From contig CAVQAW010000010.1 of the NCBI GenBank assembly GCA_963710535.1, forward strand, positions 372,001 to 436,000: a stretch of 64,000 bases of DNA. Reading direction: 5' to 3'. This document shows positions 8,226 to 17,140 of this stretch, in pieces. The stretch's first letter is position 1. Each line of letters begins with the position of its first letter. The notes under the pieces are model-generated. The model worked only from the letters and a program-made list of their open reading frames with translations, was not told the origin of the DNA and made no database searches. Origin of the DNA: Pelagihabitans sp963710535. GTDB taxonomy: Bacteria; Bacteroidota; Bacteroidia; Flavobacteriales; Flavobacteriaceae. The position numbers and the translations under genes were made by a program.

Positions 8226-10391
8226 TTATAGGTTCATTTTAATGAAGTCGGTCATTTTATTGAATAAATGAATGCTGGTGTTGCCCCCATAAATCCCGTG
8301 ATTTTTATCGGGGTAAATGGCCCAATCGAATGGTTTGTTGGCCTGTACCAAGGCTTCGATCATGCGCATGCTGTTCTGCACATGCACGTTGTCGTCGCCC
8401 GATCCGTGTACCAATAAAAATTTTCCCTTTAAAAGTTCGGGATAGTTGAAGGGCGAATTGTCGTCGTATCCTCTTGGGTTTTCCTCCGGTGTTCTCATGT
8501 AGCGCTCGGTATAGATGGTATCATAAAAGCGCCAACTGGTCACGGGCGCCACGGCAATGGCCATTTCAAAAGTGTCGTTGCCCTTCAAGATGCAATTACT
8601 GGCCATATGGCCCCCAAAGCTCCATCCCCAAATACCGGTGCGTGACGGATCGATATAGGGCAGTTCGCTCAGGCTTTTGGCCACGGCAATTTGATCTTCC
8701 GTCTCATACTTTACAAGGTTCATATAGGTCACTTTTTTAAAAGTGCTCCCTTTGAACCCGGTTCCCCTCCCATCGACACAGGCAATAACATAGCCCTCCT
8801 GTGCCAGCATCTGATGCCAGTAGTCTCTTGTACCCAACCATCGGTTCGCCACGTTCTGAGATCCGGGGCCGCTATATTGGTACATCAATAGCGGGTATTT
8901 TTTATTGGCATCAAAATCTTTAGGCTTGATCATATACATGTTCAGGGCATTGCCATTGATGTTGATGGTAGAGAAATCGATGGCACTCGTCGTGTAACCC
9001 TCCAACTGGGCAGCAAGGCCAGCGTTATCCTTGATCACCTTCAATTCCTTGCCGGATGAGGCTTCGTTCAAAGTATATATTGGGGGAACGGTGGTGCTGG
9101 AATAGGTTTTGATGAAATAGGTGTGATCGGCACTGAAGTCGGCCGAATTGGTGCCCACCGTGTTGGCCAATGCTTTTTTGTTTTTCCCCTTGCTCGTGAT
9201 GCTATAGATTCCCCTATTGATGGAGCCATTCTCGGTAGATTGGTAAAAAACCCGGTCCTTTCCCTTATCGTAACCATAATAGGCGGTCACCTCCCAAGGC
9301 CCGTTCGTGATTTGGTTTTGAAGTTTTCCATCGCTGCCATAAAGGTAGATATGGTTGAAACCATCACCTTCACTTGTCCAAATAAAGCGGTCATCCTCCA
9401 AAAAGGTGAGGTTGTCATGAATATCGACATAGGCGGCATCTTTTTCTTCCAACAATAATGAGACCGTATTGTCGGTGGTATTGACGGCCAGCAGTTTCAG
9501 GTTGTTTTGGTGCCTGTTGATGGTTTGCACGCTCAATCGATCGGGGGCGTTCATCCATTTGATCCTCGGGATGTAATAGGCTTCTCCCAAATCAACAGCT
9601 GAAATTTGGCCAGATTCCAGCTCGAACAAATGCAAGGTCACGACGGAATTGGCTTCCCCTGCCTTCGGGTATTTGAAAACGATAGGCTTGGGATAAAGTT
9701 CCGTACCATAAAAATCCATGGTGAACTCCGGAACCAAGGTCTCATCGAAGCGCAGAAACGCAATTTTTGTGCCATCGGAATTCCATTCAAATGCCCGAAC
9801 AAACGAAAACTCTTCCTCGTAAACCCAGTCGGTGACCCCATTGATGATCTTGTTCTTTTCACCATCCTTGGTGATTTGCACCGTCTGCCCGGAATTGAGA
9901 TCGAACATGTACAGATTGTTATTGGAAACATAGGCCAGCTTATCCCCTTTCGGCGATATTTTGGGTTCTTGTATCTTCGTGTCGGATACTTTCAGCAAGG
10001 TTTCGGTTGCAATATCATAAACATAACAAATACCCAAAGTAGACCTTCTAAAGATCGGCTCGCTTGCGGTGGTCAATACTATTTTCGATTCGTCATCGCT
10101 GAATTCGTAATCGCTGAATCCCGAAAGTTCAGGGTAATCCTGAGAAGAGAATAGGGTACCCGCCTGCAATTGGGATTCGTAATCGTATCGGTCGATGGTG
10201 GTTATGCCGTTGGTTCGATTTACATTGCGTAAGGTGTATTGTTTTCCGTTCTTCATGGAACGAAGGGCATCCAGGGTTTGAGTGCTAAAGGCACCTTGAT
10301 AGATCTCTTCCACTGTAATCTTCTTGTTCTGGGCTATGGCTCCAAAAGCAAGTCCCAATGATAACCCTAGTAAAAAACAAATTCTATACAT
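8226..10391 (-). CDS. Dipeptidyl-peptidase IV-like S9 family serine peptidase
   Basis: 721-residue exported peptidase with a signal peptide cut after AIAQ (about residue 21). Residues 40-480 are the eight-bladed propeller of S9B proteins, including a DWVYEEEF segment with the Glu-Glu pair that binds the substrate N-terminus in DPP IV. The C-terminal hydrolase domain has nucleophile Ser591 in GWSFGGH, an acid in HGSGDDN (Asp666/667) and His698 in DKNHG. The enzyme should release X-Pro or X-Ala dipeptides in the periplasm. It lies upstream of the peptide transporter in the same operon, which supports a peptide-scavenging role. Confidence 0.94.
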   Translation of the reverse strand: MYRICFLLGLSLGLAFGAIAQNKKITVEEIYQGAFSTQTLDALRSMKNGKQYTLRNVNRTNGITTIDRYDYESQLQAGTLFSSQDYPELSGFSDYEFSDDESKIVLTTASEPIFRRSTLGICYVYDIATETLLKVSDTKIQEPKISPKGDKLAYVSNNNLYMFDLNSGQTVQITKDGEKNKIINGVTDWVYEEEFSFVRAFEWNSDGTKIAFLRFDETLVPEFTMDFYGTELYPKPIVFKYPKAGEANSVVTLHLFELESGQISAVDLGEAYYIPRIKWMNAPDRLSVQTINRHQNNLKLLAVNTTDNTVSLLLEEKDAAYVDIHDNLTFLEDDRFIWTSEGDGFNHIYLYGSDGKLQNQITNGPWEVTAYYGYDKGKDRVFYQSTENGSINRGIYSITSKGKNKKALANTVGTNSADFSADHTYFIKTYSSTTVPPIYTLNEASSGKELKVIKDNAGLAAQLEGYTTSAIDFSTININGNALNMYMIKPKDFDANKKYPLLMYQYSGPGSQNVANRWLGTRDYWHQMLAQEGYVIACVDGRGTGFKGSTFKKVTYMNLVKYETEDQIAVAKSLSELPYIDPSRTGIWGWSFGGHMASNCILKGNDTFEMAIAVAPVTSWRFYDTIYTERYMRTPEENPRGYDDNSPFNYPELLKGKFLLVHGSGDDNVHVQNSMRMIEALVQANKPFDWAIYPDKNHGIYGGNTSIHLFNKMTDFIKMNL

Positions 10392-10543
10392 TAAAAGTCG
10401 TATTCGGTTAAATCTTTCAAGTTTAGTGATAATTTTACGAATAAATAAACTTTAACTGGAAAATCAAGGTCTCTTGAAGCGCCCATTCGAGGCTGCCTCT
10501 TATTCCCATAATCATTATATTTAGCCTCCGAAATCATTTCGCT

Positions 10544-11863
10544 ATGACCGAACCCATTGAAGGATTTTCGAAATTGTCCAAACAGGAAAAAATCGATTGG
10601 ATCACCGAAAATTTTACACACAATGCACATGCCAGCAAAACGATTATAAAACGTTACTGGAATACCGACAGCATCCTCCAACAGTTGCACGACGAATTTA
10701 TTGAAAATACGATCACCAACTATTACCTGCCGTTTGGGATTGCCCCGAATTTTTTGATCAACGGAAAGCTATATGCCATTCCGATGGCCATAGAGGAAAG
10801 TTCCGTAGTGGCAGCAGCAAGTAGGGCAGCAAAGTTTTGGCTGGCCCATGGCGGGTTCAAAGCCACCGTATTGGGCACGGAAAAAATTGGGCAGGTACAT
10901 TTTATGTATACCGGTGATCGCCGCAGATTGCTTACATTTTTCAATCATATCAAGCCTATTTTAATGGCCGATGCCGCCCCGATCACCAAGAAAATGAAAG
11001 CCAGGGGCGGTGGCATTACCCATATTGAACTACGTGACAAGACCGCCGATCTCCCCCACTATTATCAGCTGCACTGCACTTTTGAAACCAAGGATGCCAT
11101 GGGGGCAAATTTCATCAATTCATGTTTGGAGCAGTTTGCCAGAACTTTGAAGGGGGAAGCACAGCAGTACGAAGGTTTGGGGGAAGAAGGTAAAAAACTT
11201 GAGGTGGTGATGAGCATTCTCTCCAATTATGTACCCAACTGCCTGGTCCGGGCCTCGGTAAGTTGCCCCGTGCAAGAGTTGACCATGGATGGCAATACCC
11301 CAGCTGAGGAAATCGCGAACAAAATCGTCAGGGCGGTCAACATTGCACGTATCGAGCCACATCGGGCCGTGACCCACAACAAAGGGATCATGAACGGAAT
11401 AGATGCCGTAGTTCTGGCCACCGGAAACGACTTCAGGGCCGTGGAAGCGGGCATACATGCCTATGCCTGCAAGGAAGGCCGCTATACCAGTCTTACCCAT
11501 GCAGAAATCTCTGACGGAAATTTTACTTTTTCAATTGAAATTCCTCTTGCACTGGGCACTGTGGGCGGATTGACCAACCTGCACCCCTTGGTAAAATTGG
11601 CTTTGGAAATCTTAGGGAATCCCTCGGCCCCGGAATTGATGCAGATTGTTGCGGTGGCCGGCCTTGCCCAAAACTTTGCCGCGGTCAGCTCCTTGGTAAC
11701 CACGGGAATCCAAGAAGGCCATATGAAAATGCATCTGTTGAACATCCTCAATCAATTGGGTGCTACGGAATCGGAAAAAAAATTGATGATACAACATTTT
11801 AAGAAGCAGACCGCAACACACAATGCCGTTGTGGAAGCATTCGAACAATTAAGAAACCCATAA
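10544..11863 (+). CDS. mvaA: Hydroxymethylglutaryl-CoA reductase, class II type
   Basis: 439-residue cytosolic enzyme making mevalonate from HMG-CoA (or the reverse). Class II signatures are visible: ENTITNYYLPFGIAPNF (54-70), the catalytic glutamate in IEESSVVAAAS (Glu84/85), DAMGAN (184-189) and the catalytic lysine in THNKGIMNG (Lys280). It starts with an ATG 152 nt from the divergent peptidase gene. A TATATTTA element (10516-10523) is one base from the -7 consensus but has no clear -33 partner. The next gene, a GHMP kinase, begins at the base right after this stop codon, so both are surely co-transcribed. Context (mevalonate kinase and decarboxylase 42 kb away) indicates biosynthetic use despite the class II type. 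Confidence 0.95.
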   Translation: MTEPIEGFSKLSKQEKIDWITENFTHNAHASKTIIKRYWNTDSILQQLHDEFIENTITNYYLPFGIAPNFLINGKLYAIPMAIEESSVVAAASRAAKFWLAHGGFKATVLGTEKIGQVHFMYTGDRRRLLTFFNHIKPILMADAAPITKKMKARGGGITHIELRDKTADLPHYYQLHCTFETKDAMGANFINSCLEQFARTLKGEAQQYEGLGEEGKKLEVVMSILSNYVPNCLVRASVSCPVQELTMDGNTPAEEIANKIVRAVNIARIEPHRAVTHNKGIMNGIDAVVLATGNDFRAVEAGIHAYACKEGRYTSLTHAEISDGNFTFSIEIPLALGTVGGLTNLHPLVKLALEILGNPSAPELMQIVAVAGLAQNFAAVSSLVTTGIQEGHMKMHLLNILNQLGATESEKKLMIQHFKKQTATHNAVVEAFEQLRNP

Positions 11864-12784
11864 ATGGCCCGCCAATTCCATAGTAACGGTAAACTGTTGA
11901 TCACAGGGGAATATGCGGTATTGGATGGCGCCCTTGCGCTGGCGATACCCACCGTTTATGGCCAAACCCTAAAGGTCAGCGAAATCGGCACCCGGGTATT
12001 GACTTGGAAAAGCATCGACCATTTGGGGAAAACATGGTTCGAATGGACGTTTGACCTTGATATTCCCCTTTCCGAAGAAAAGCAGGGGCTCAAAGATCCG
12101 ACCGCAAAAACACTTGCAAACCTTCTGGCCGAGGCCAAAAAGTTGAATCCCTTATTTTTAACAGGAAATGGGGGATTTGCCATAGTAACCCAATTGGATT
12201 TTCCCAATGAATGGGGCCTGGGCTCCTCTTCTACCTTGATCAACAATATTGCCCAATGGGCACAGATCGATGCCTATCAACTCTTGTGGAATGCTTTTTC
12301 GGGCAGTGGCTACGACATTGCCTGTGCACAAAACGACACCCCGCTTTTATATCGTTTGAACGACGGGGTACCTGTGGTGCAACCCGTTTTATTCGACCCG
12401 CTTTTCAAAGAAGAGCTGTTCTTCGTATACCTCAACAAAAAACAGGATAGTAGGGAAGGGATCGCCAGGTACCACGGTCGCACATTTGATAAAGATAAAT
12501 TGATTTCAGACATTTCTTCCCTTTCAAAAAACATCGTAAAAGCCGGTACCCTGCCAACTTATGAAGCCTTGGTGCTCGAACACGAAAAATTGATTTCCAA
12601 GGCGCTGGGGCTTCCTATGGTGAAGGAATCCAAATTTTCAGATTTTAAGGGCTCGATCAAGAGCTTGGGCGCCTGGGGCGGGGATTTTATTTTGGCTTCC
12701 GGCGATGATCGCACGCCCGGTTACTTCAACCAAAAAGGGTATGATGTGATCATACCCTTTTCAAAAATGTTGCTTCAAAAATAG
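11864..12784 (+). CDS. GYDIA-family GHMP kinase, candidate phosphomevalonate kinase
   Basis: 306-residue GHMP-fold kinase. Motif 1 is GEYAVLDGALA (15-25), motif 2 is EWGLGSSSTL (116-125) and motif 3 is LGAWGGDFILA (268-278). The family-naming GSGYDIA lies at 147-153. Phosphomevalonate kinases carry closely related stretches (GEYAVL, SGGDVA, GAGGGD), and the gene abuts HMG-CoA reductase with no spacer. I therefore infer phosphomevalonate kinase or another mevalonate-pathway kinase. The true substrate of this family is not shown by the sequence. It converges with the PpiD-like gene, 22 nt away. Confidence 0.88.
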   Translation: MARQFHSNGKLLITGEYAVLDGALALAIPTVYGQTLKVSEIGTRVLTWKSIDHLGKTWFEWTFDLDIPLSEEKQGLKDPTAKTLANLLAEAKKLNPLFLTGNGGFAIVTQLDFPNEWGLGSSSTLINNIAQWAQIDAYQLLWNAFSGSGYDIACAQNDTPLLYRLNDGVPVVQPVLFDPLFKEELFFVYLNKKQDSREGIARYHGRTFDKDKLISDISSLSKNIVKAGTLPTYEALVLEHEKLISKALGLPMVKESKFSDFKGSIKSLGAWGGDFILASGDDRTPGYFNQKGYDVIIPFSKMLLQK

Positions 12785-12806
12785 CCTCCCAAATTGGAGC
12801 CCTTTT

Positions 12807-14924
12807 CTAGTAAAATGTTTTTCTATTGTCCTCGATTTCCGCGTTACCTTTCAATGCTTCCATCACCGCGCCGTTTACCTTGGCCGAATTTGCATTTTTA
12901 AGGCCAGTGGCATAGGTGCTATAATTGTCGAGTTTCACGGGCTCTTCTTTTTTGACCAGCGTGAACATGAACACCCCTGTATTTCCTTCGATCAAATCGG
13001 AAGTTTCGCCTTGCGACATGGCAAAAGCGGTTCCAACGACCAGAGGTTCGCTCCCGGCTCCCGCAATGGTAGGGGCCTTCACGGTAAGGGCAGAGGCACT
13101 GGCAACCGAGGTATTGTTGTCTTTGGCCAGATCTTCGATCGATTTTCCTTTATTGGCCCCGATGATCTGCGCCGCCTTGCGTTCTTTCCTGATTTTTGGC
13201 AACACGGTTGGGGAGGCATCTTCAACGCTCATCAAGCCCTTATCATATTTGCCGGTCAACTGAATGACCGCGTAACCGTTATTGATATTGAATCGTCTTA
13301 TTTCGCCTGCCTTTGTTTCCGGATTGAACGCCCATTGTACAATACTGCGCTGCGCATCAAGTCCGGGCAGGTTTTCATCCATGGCCATGATTTTGTTCAC
13401 TGGTCGCACGGTGTATTGTTTTTCTCTGGCAAAATCGGAAAAGGCCTTGTCCGATGCAATCGATTCCAACTCAAAATTGGTGGCATCGGTAAAAAGTGTA
13501 TTGATGGTTTCTTCTGAAGGCTCAACTTCCCGAGCCAGGGTGGCGATTTGAACAATGTCTTGTTTGTCATCAACCTTGATGATATGGTAACCGAAATCGG
13601 TTTCGACCAAACCGATGCTGCCCACGGGATTTCCAAAAGCAAAATCGTTGAACTTGGGTACCATGACCCCCTCTTGAAAATAACCAAGGTCGCCGCCGTT
13701 GGGTGCCGATGGCCCATCCGAATTGTCCCTTGCCAGTTGAGAGAATACCACTTCCGACTTTTTGGCTTCCAACAACAGTTCGTTCGCCCTTTTTTCGGCC
13801 TCCTCCTTGGTTCGTGTAACCTCGGGGTTGGCGCGCTGCGCTCCTGCATAGGCAATTAGGATGTGGCTGGCCTTGACCGATCCGTTCGCCTTACGCTTGA
13901 CCATTCTGGATACTTTGAAATATTCCCCATCCCGATATGGCCCAAAAAGTTCGCCCACCTTTAAGGACATCAACGTATCGGCAAATGAAGGGGGAAGGGC
14001 ATTTTTTGCCTTGAGGATGGTATCGAATTTAAGATCCGAGTGACGGTCCAGGAAGGCGGTCAAATCCGTGGTATGCCTAAAACCTTTGATCGTATCGTTT
14101 CTATCGGACTGGGCATTGTATTCAACGGTATCGTCCAATAACTTGGTGATTTCGTCTTCGATGGCCTTGACATCGGCATCGGATGGTTTTTCCTCAAAAT
14201 ATACAAATTGGATGTCCCTTGATTCGTCTTGCTTGAAATCGTCTTGATGCTGTTTGATATAGTTGGCGATCTCGCTTTTGGTAATAACGATGGTGCTATC
14301 GGCTATGGACGAGTAAGGCACGCGCACATATTGCAGGTCCATCTTCACGTTGGCCAATCGATAATCGAGTTCCCCTTCCTTGAGCGTGGCCCCGACCCCT
14401 GCCTTGATCAGATTAAAATAGGTCTGTTCCTTGGCCAATTCAATAATGGCCTTTTCGGTTTGCAGCCAACTGTCGTAACGAAGTGGGTCGGTAGCTTTCC
14501 AGGTTGCCACCGCATTTCTGAAAACGGTTTCATCAAAAACACCGTTCGCATTTTGGAATTCCGGATTTTGGGCATAGCCCGATGTTTTCAAGAAGTTTAT
14601 GATTTGATCTTGTTCGATGGCAATACCAAGACCCTCGAACTGTTGCTCCAAAATACTGCTTCTCACCTGTTGGTCCCACACCTGGTTCACGATCTGCATG
14701 GTGGTTGTGGTCGGAGCTGAATTGCGCTGTGCCAAGTCGACCTGTTGACGGAACTGATCGATGGATATTTCCTCCCCGTTGACCTCGCCAATGGTTGAGC
14801 CTACCTTGCCCCCTCCCAGGTTATCGCTTGTAAAAACACCTGAAATCACGAAAGCGAACAGGGCCAAGCCAATGATCAAAATTAAAACGGTGGTACGTTT
14901 TCTAATATTTTCTAAAATGGCCAT
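12807..14924 (-). CDS. PpiD-like membrane-anchored peptidyl-prolyl isomerase/foldase
   Basis: 705-residue periplasmic chaperone anchored by one N-terminal membrane helix (about residues 12-32). A SurA_N-type helical domain follows (about 40-230). One parvulin domain lies near residues 350-455 (KASHILIAYA at the start, GGDLGYFQEG and GYHIIKVDD inside). A further 250-residue segment ends the protein. This layout matches PpiD/SurA-like proteins of Bacteroidota that help fold outer-membrane and secreted proteins. It is the last gene of the coaX-to-ppiD run, but a 121-nt gap from the CorC-like gene could hold its own promoter. A near -7 element TAATTTCG lies in that gap on the minus strand. Confidence 0.92.
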   Translation of the reverse strand: MAILENIRKRTTVLILIIGLALFAFVISGVFTSDNLGGGKVGSTIGEVNGEEISIDQFRQQVDLAQRNSAPTTTTMQIVNQVWDQQVRSSILEQQFEGLGIAIEQDQIINFLKTSGYAQNPEFQNANGVFDETVFRNAVATWKATDPLRYDSWLQTEKAIIELAKEQTYFNLIKAGVGATLKEGELDYRLANVKMDLQYVRVPYSSIADSTIVITKSEIANYIKQHQDDFKQDESRDIQFVYFEEKPSDADVKAIEDEITKLLDDTVEYNAQSDRNDTIKGFRHTTDLTAFLDRHSDLKFDTILKAKNALPPSFADTLMSLKVGELFGPYRDGEYFKVSRMVKRKANGSVKASHILIAYAGAQRANPEVTRTKEEAEKRANELLLEAKKSEVVFSQLARDNSDGPSAPNGGDLGYFQEGVMVPKFNDFAFGNPVGSIGLVETDFGYHIIKVDDKQDIVQIATLAREVEPSEETINTLFTDATNFELESIASDKAFSDFAREKQYTVRPVNKIMAMDENLPGLDAQRSIVQWAFNPETKAGEIRRFNINNGYAVIQLTGKYDKGLMSVEDASPTVLPKIRKERKAAQIIGANKGKSIEDLAKDNNTSVASASALTVKAPTIAGAGSEPLVVGTAFAMSQGETSDLIEGNTGVFMFTLVKKEEPVKLDNYSTYATGLKNANSAKVNGAVMEALKGNAEIEDNRKTFY

Positions 14925-15045
14925 GAGATGGGATGTTTAAAATCAGTTGGCGAAATTACCATTTTCTTTTCAATTAATAAAAAGTAATGAAGTGATATTG
15001 GGAGGAAGGTAAAAAGGACCGCAAAACCGGGCTAAAAGCTGATTT

Positions 15046-16335
15046 TTATACATTTTCAACGATTTCCATCGATACCAGGTCGATTTTTGTGTTCGACACT
15101 TCAAGAACGGTGAATTTGAAATTACCAATGTTGATTTCCGAATTCTGGTCGGGTATTTCCCCCATTTCGTTCACAATCATGCCACCTAAGGTTTCATATT
15201 CATCGCTTTCCGGAAGTGCCCATTTGTAGGTTTCGTTTAGGTAATCGACTTCCAAGCGGGCCGAAAGTTTGTACATATGATTGTTGACCTGTTCCTCGAT
15301 CAAATCAGTGGTGTCGTGTTCATCTTCGATTTCGCCAAACAGTTCCTCGATGATATCCTCCACCGTCATGATACCTGAAGTGCCGCCATACTCATCCAGG
15401 ACCACCGCGATACTTTTGCGCTTTTTGGTGAGAACGTTCAAAATATCCTGTATCAACATGGTTTCGGGCACGAACTCAACTGGCAGCAAAATACTTTTTA
15501 TCGTTTTTGGTTTTTTGAACAATTCATAGGAATGAACGTAGCCGATAATGTTATCGATGGTGTCTTTAAAAATCAATATTTTGGAATACCCGGTATCTGA
15601 AAATAGTTTTGTAAGGTTTTTGGGGCTTTCATGAAGTTCAACGGCGGTAATTTCGGTTCTGGGCACCATGACTTCCCTGGCCTTAACCTCAGAAAATTCG
15701 AGGGCATTCTGGAAAATTTGGATTTCAGAGTCGATGTCGTCTTCCTTCTCCACTGTCTCCATTTGTTCGTTGATATAATCGCCAAGTTCTATTTTACTGA
15801 ATGCCAATTGTACCTCATCGCCCTCGGTCTTAAAAAAGACCTTTAAGATAAGGTCAGAAACCTTGATGATGAAATCGGAAATAAAGGAAAATAGAAAATA
15901 GAACAGATAGGCAGGAACCGCGAGCAATTTGAGCAGGGAATTGGAATAGATTTGGAACATCACTTTGGGCAGGAATTCGGCGGTGAACAAAATAATCAGG
16001 GTAGAGATGATCGTTTGCGTCAACAAGCTGAAATCGGTGAATAGGATACGCATGAAATTGCTTCCATAGGGTTCCATGCTTTGAAACCAGTTCAACAACA
16101 ATTCCCCCATAAAAAATCCATAGATGACCAGGGCAATGTTATTGCCAATGAGCATGGTGGCTATAAACTTGGAGGGCTTTTCGGTTAATCGGGTGAGCAC
16201 CTTGGCCAGAAAACCCAACTGCTTTTTCTCTATTTCAATATGAATTTTATTCGCCGATATAAAGGCAATTTCCATTCCGGAAAAAAAAGCCGAAAACAAA
16301 AGGCACAGTATGATGATTAAAATTGAAGTCTCCAC
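15046..16335 (-). CDS. CorC/HlyC-type hemolysin family membrane protein (CNNM-like)
   Basis: 429 residues: a DUF21/CNNM membrane domain with four hydrophobic segments (1-190) opening with FFSGMEIAFISANK, then a CBS pair (about 205-330) containing VMVPRTEITAV and EYGGTSGIMTVEDIIEELFGEI, then a CorC_HlyC C-terminal domain (340-429) with TLGGMIVNEMGEIP. Such proteins are linked to Mg2+/Co2+ export. A paralogue in Flavobacteriia, GldE, belongs to gliding motility, but that gene normally neighbours ssb/mutY/gldD, none of which is here, so I do not call GldE. The start codon is 2 nt from the stop of the 67-residue gene. Confidence 0.92.
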   Translation of the reverse strand: METSILIIILCLLFSAFFSGMEIAFISANKIHIEIEKKQLGFLAKVLTRLTEKPSKFIATMLIGNNIALVIYGFFMGELLLNWFQSMEPYGSNFMRILFTDFSLLTQTIISTLIILFTAEFLPKVMFQIYSNSLLKLLAVPAYLFYFLFSFISDFIIKVSDLILKVFFKTEGDEVQLAFSKIELGDYINEQMETVEKEDDIDSEIQIFQNALEFSEVKAREVMVPRTEITAVELHESPKNLTKLFSDTGYSKILIFKDTIDNIIGYVHSYELFKKPKTIKSILLPVEFVPETMLIQDILNVLTKKRKSIAVVLDEYGGTSGIMTVEDIIEELFGEIEDEHDTTDLIEEQVNNHMYKLSARLEVDYLNETYKWALPESDEYETLGGMIVNEMGEIPDQNSEINIGNFKFTVLEVSNTKIDLVSMEIVENV

Positions 16336-16337
16336 AA

Positions 16338-16541
16338 TTACGACGGGTTATCTCGTTTACGCTGTTCAAATTTCTTGCGATAGTTCCTCCTAAAAAGAAA
16401 CATCCCGACAGAAACCACTGCAAAGAAAACGAACAGATAGGCATTTTGCCTGTCGGTATTCCAATCGGTAAAAATACGATACATGGAGAAAAGCGCCACG
16501 ATCAAATAAACATATTCGGTATACTTTAAAATCTTAATCAT
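16338..16541 (-). CDS. Small two-helix membrane protein of unknown function
   Basis: 67 residues with two hydrophobic segments (about 9-24 and 34-50) and a strongly basic tail (FRRNYRKKFEQRKRD). I recognise no family. The ATG overlaps the last 8 nt of lptC and its stop lies 2 nt before the CorC-like gene, so it is clearly translated as part of this operon. It could be an accessory of either neighbour. Confidence 0.8.
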   Translation of the reverse strand: MIKILKYTEYVYLIVALFSMYRIFTDWNTDRQNAYLFVFFAVVSVGMFLFRRNYRKKFEQRKRDNPS

Positions 16542-17139
16542 TGCTTTCTTCTTTAATGGTCATCAGGCCATAGGTCTTATGGGCATTGAAATAACCGAGA
16601 TCTTTGCTGAAATCCATGCCTTCTCCATCCATGATGGTACCGTCCTCAGGATTGGTAAACTTGAACTTCGCCTGGGTAAATATCCATTCGCTGTCCTGGT
16701 CATAATATAGTTGTGGGGCTTCCAATTTTTTGCCATCAAAAGTTTCCACGACCACATTACCCTGTAAATCTATCAAATTGGTCGCGGAATAAATAATGCC
16801 ATAGTCCGCATTGATCGTATTTTTATTGCCCTTCTCATCATAGAGATCCACTTGCAAACCATTTGGGAAGGTCTTATGGGGAAAGACCAAATTATCGAAA
16901 TTGTTGCTTAGCGGGCTGGTCAGCACGGCGATGACTTTTGAAGGTTCACTGTCTTCAGCTTCCAAACTTTCAATGGTCTCGGTATAAGTGAGCACAAAAT
17001 TTTCGGCTATGCCCTGCGGATAAATTTTCGGAATAGCCTCATCCCCCACCCTCTTATAATCGTCGTTGCAGGATAAAAAAAGCATTGCGACCATGACGGC
17101 CGCAATGCTGATAAAGTCATATTTACTTAGGGTTGACAT
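16534..17139 (-). CDS. lptC: LPS export ABC transporter periplasmic protein LptC (lipoprotein form)
   Basis: 201 residues. An N-terminal hydrophobic signal ends in the lipobox FLSC, suggesting a lipid anchor in place of the single helix used by E. coli LptC. The rest has the beta-rich LptC pattern, with segments such as YTETIESLEAE, ADYGIIYSATNLIDLQGNVVVETFDGKKLEAPQ split over two strands, and DGEGMDFSKDLG. LptC receives lipopolysaccharide from LptB2FG and hands it to LptA. A GTG at 17169 would extend the frame into the TPR gene. The ATG at 17139 leaves a 1-nt gap after the upstream stop and gives a proper signal. Confidence 0.9.
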   Translation of the reverse strand: MSTLSKYDFISIAAVMVAMLFLSCNDDYKRVGDEAIPKIYPQGIAENFVLTYTETIESLEAEDSEPSKVIAVLTSPLSNNFDNLVFPHKTFPNGLQVDLYDEKGNKNTINADYGIIYSATNLIDLQGNVVVETFDGKKLEAPQLYYDQDSEWIFTQAKFKFTNPEDGTIMDGEGMDFSKDLGYFNAHKTYGLMTIKEESND

Positions 17140-17140
17140 T

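Noticed and set aside
9606..10154. 182-codon plus-strand ORF inside the dipeptidyl-peptidase gene
   Set aside because: Antisense to a strongly conserved propeller region. Long antisense frames are common in this codon usage.
12785..12806. Terminator between the convergent GHMP kinase and PpiD-like genes
   Set aside because: Only a 4-bp CTCC/GGAG stem is possible, too weak to report.
15046..16335. GldE gliding-motility protein
   Set aside because: The domain layout fits, but the usual gldE neighbours (ssb, mutY, gldD) are absent; the gene lies with lptC instead.
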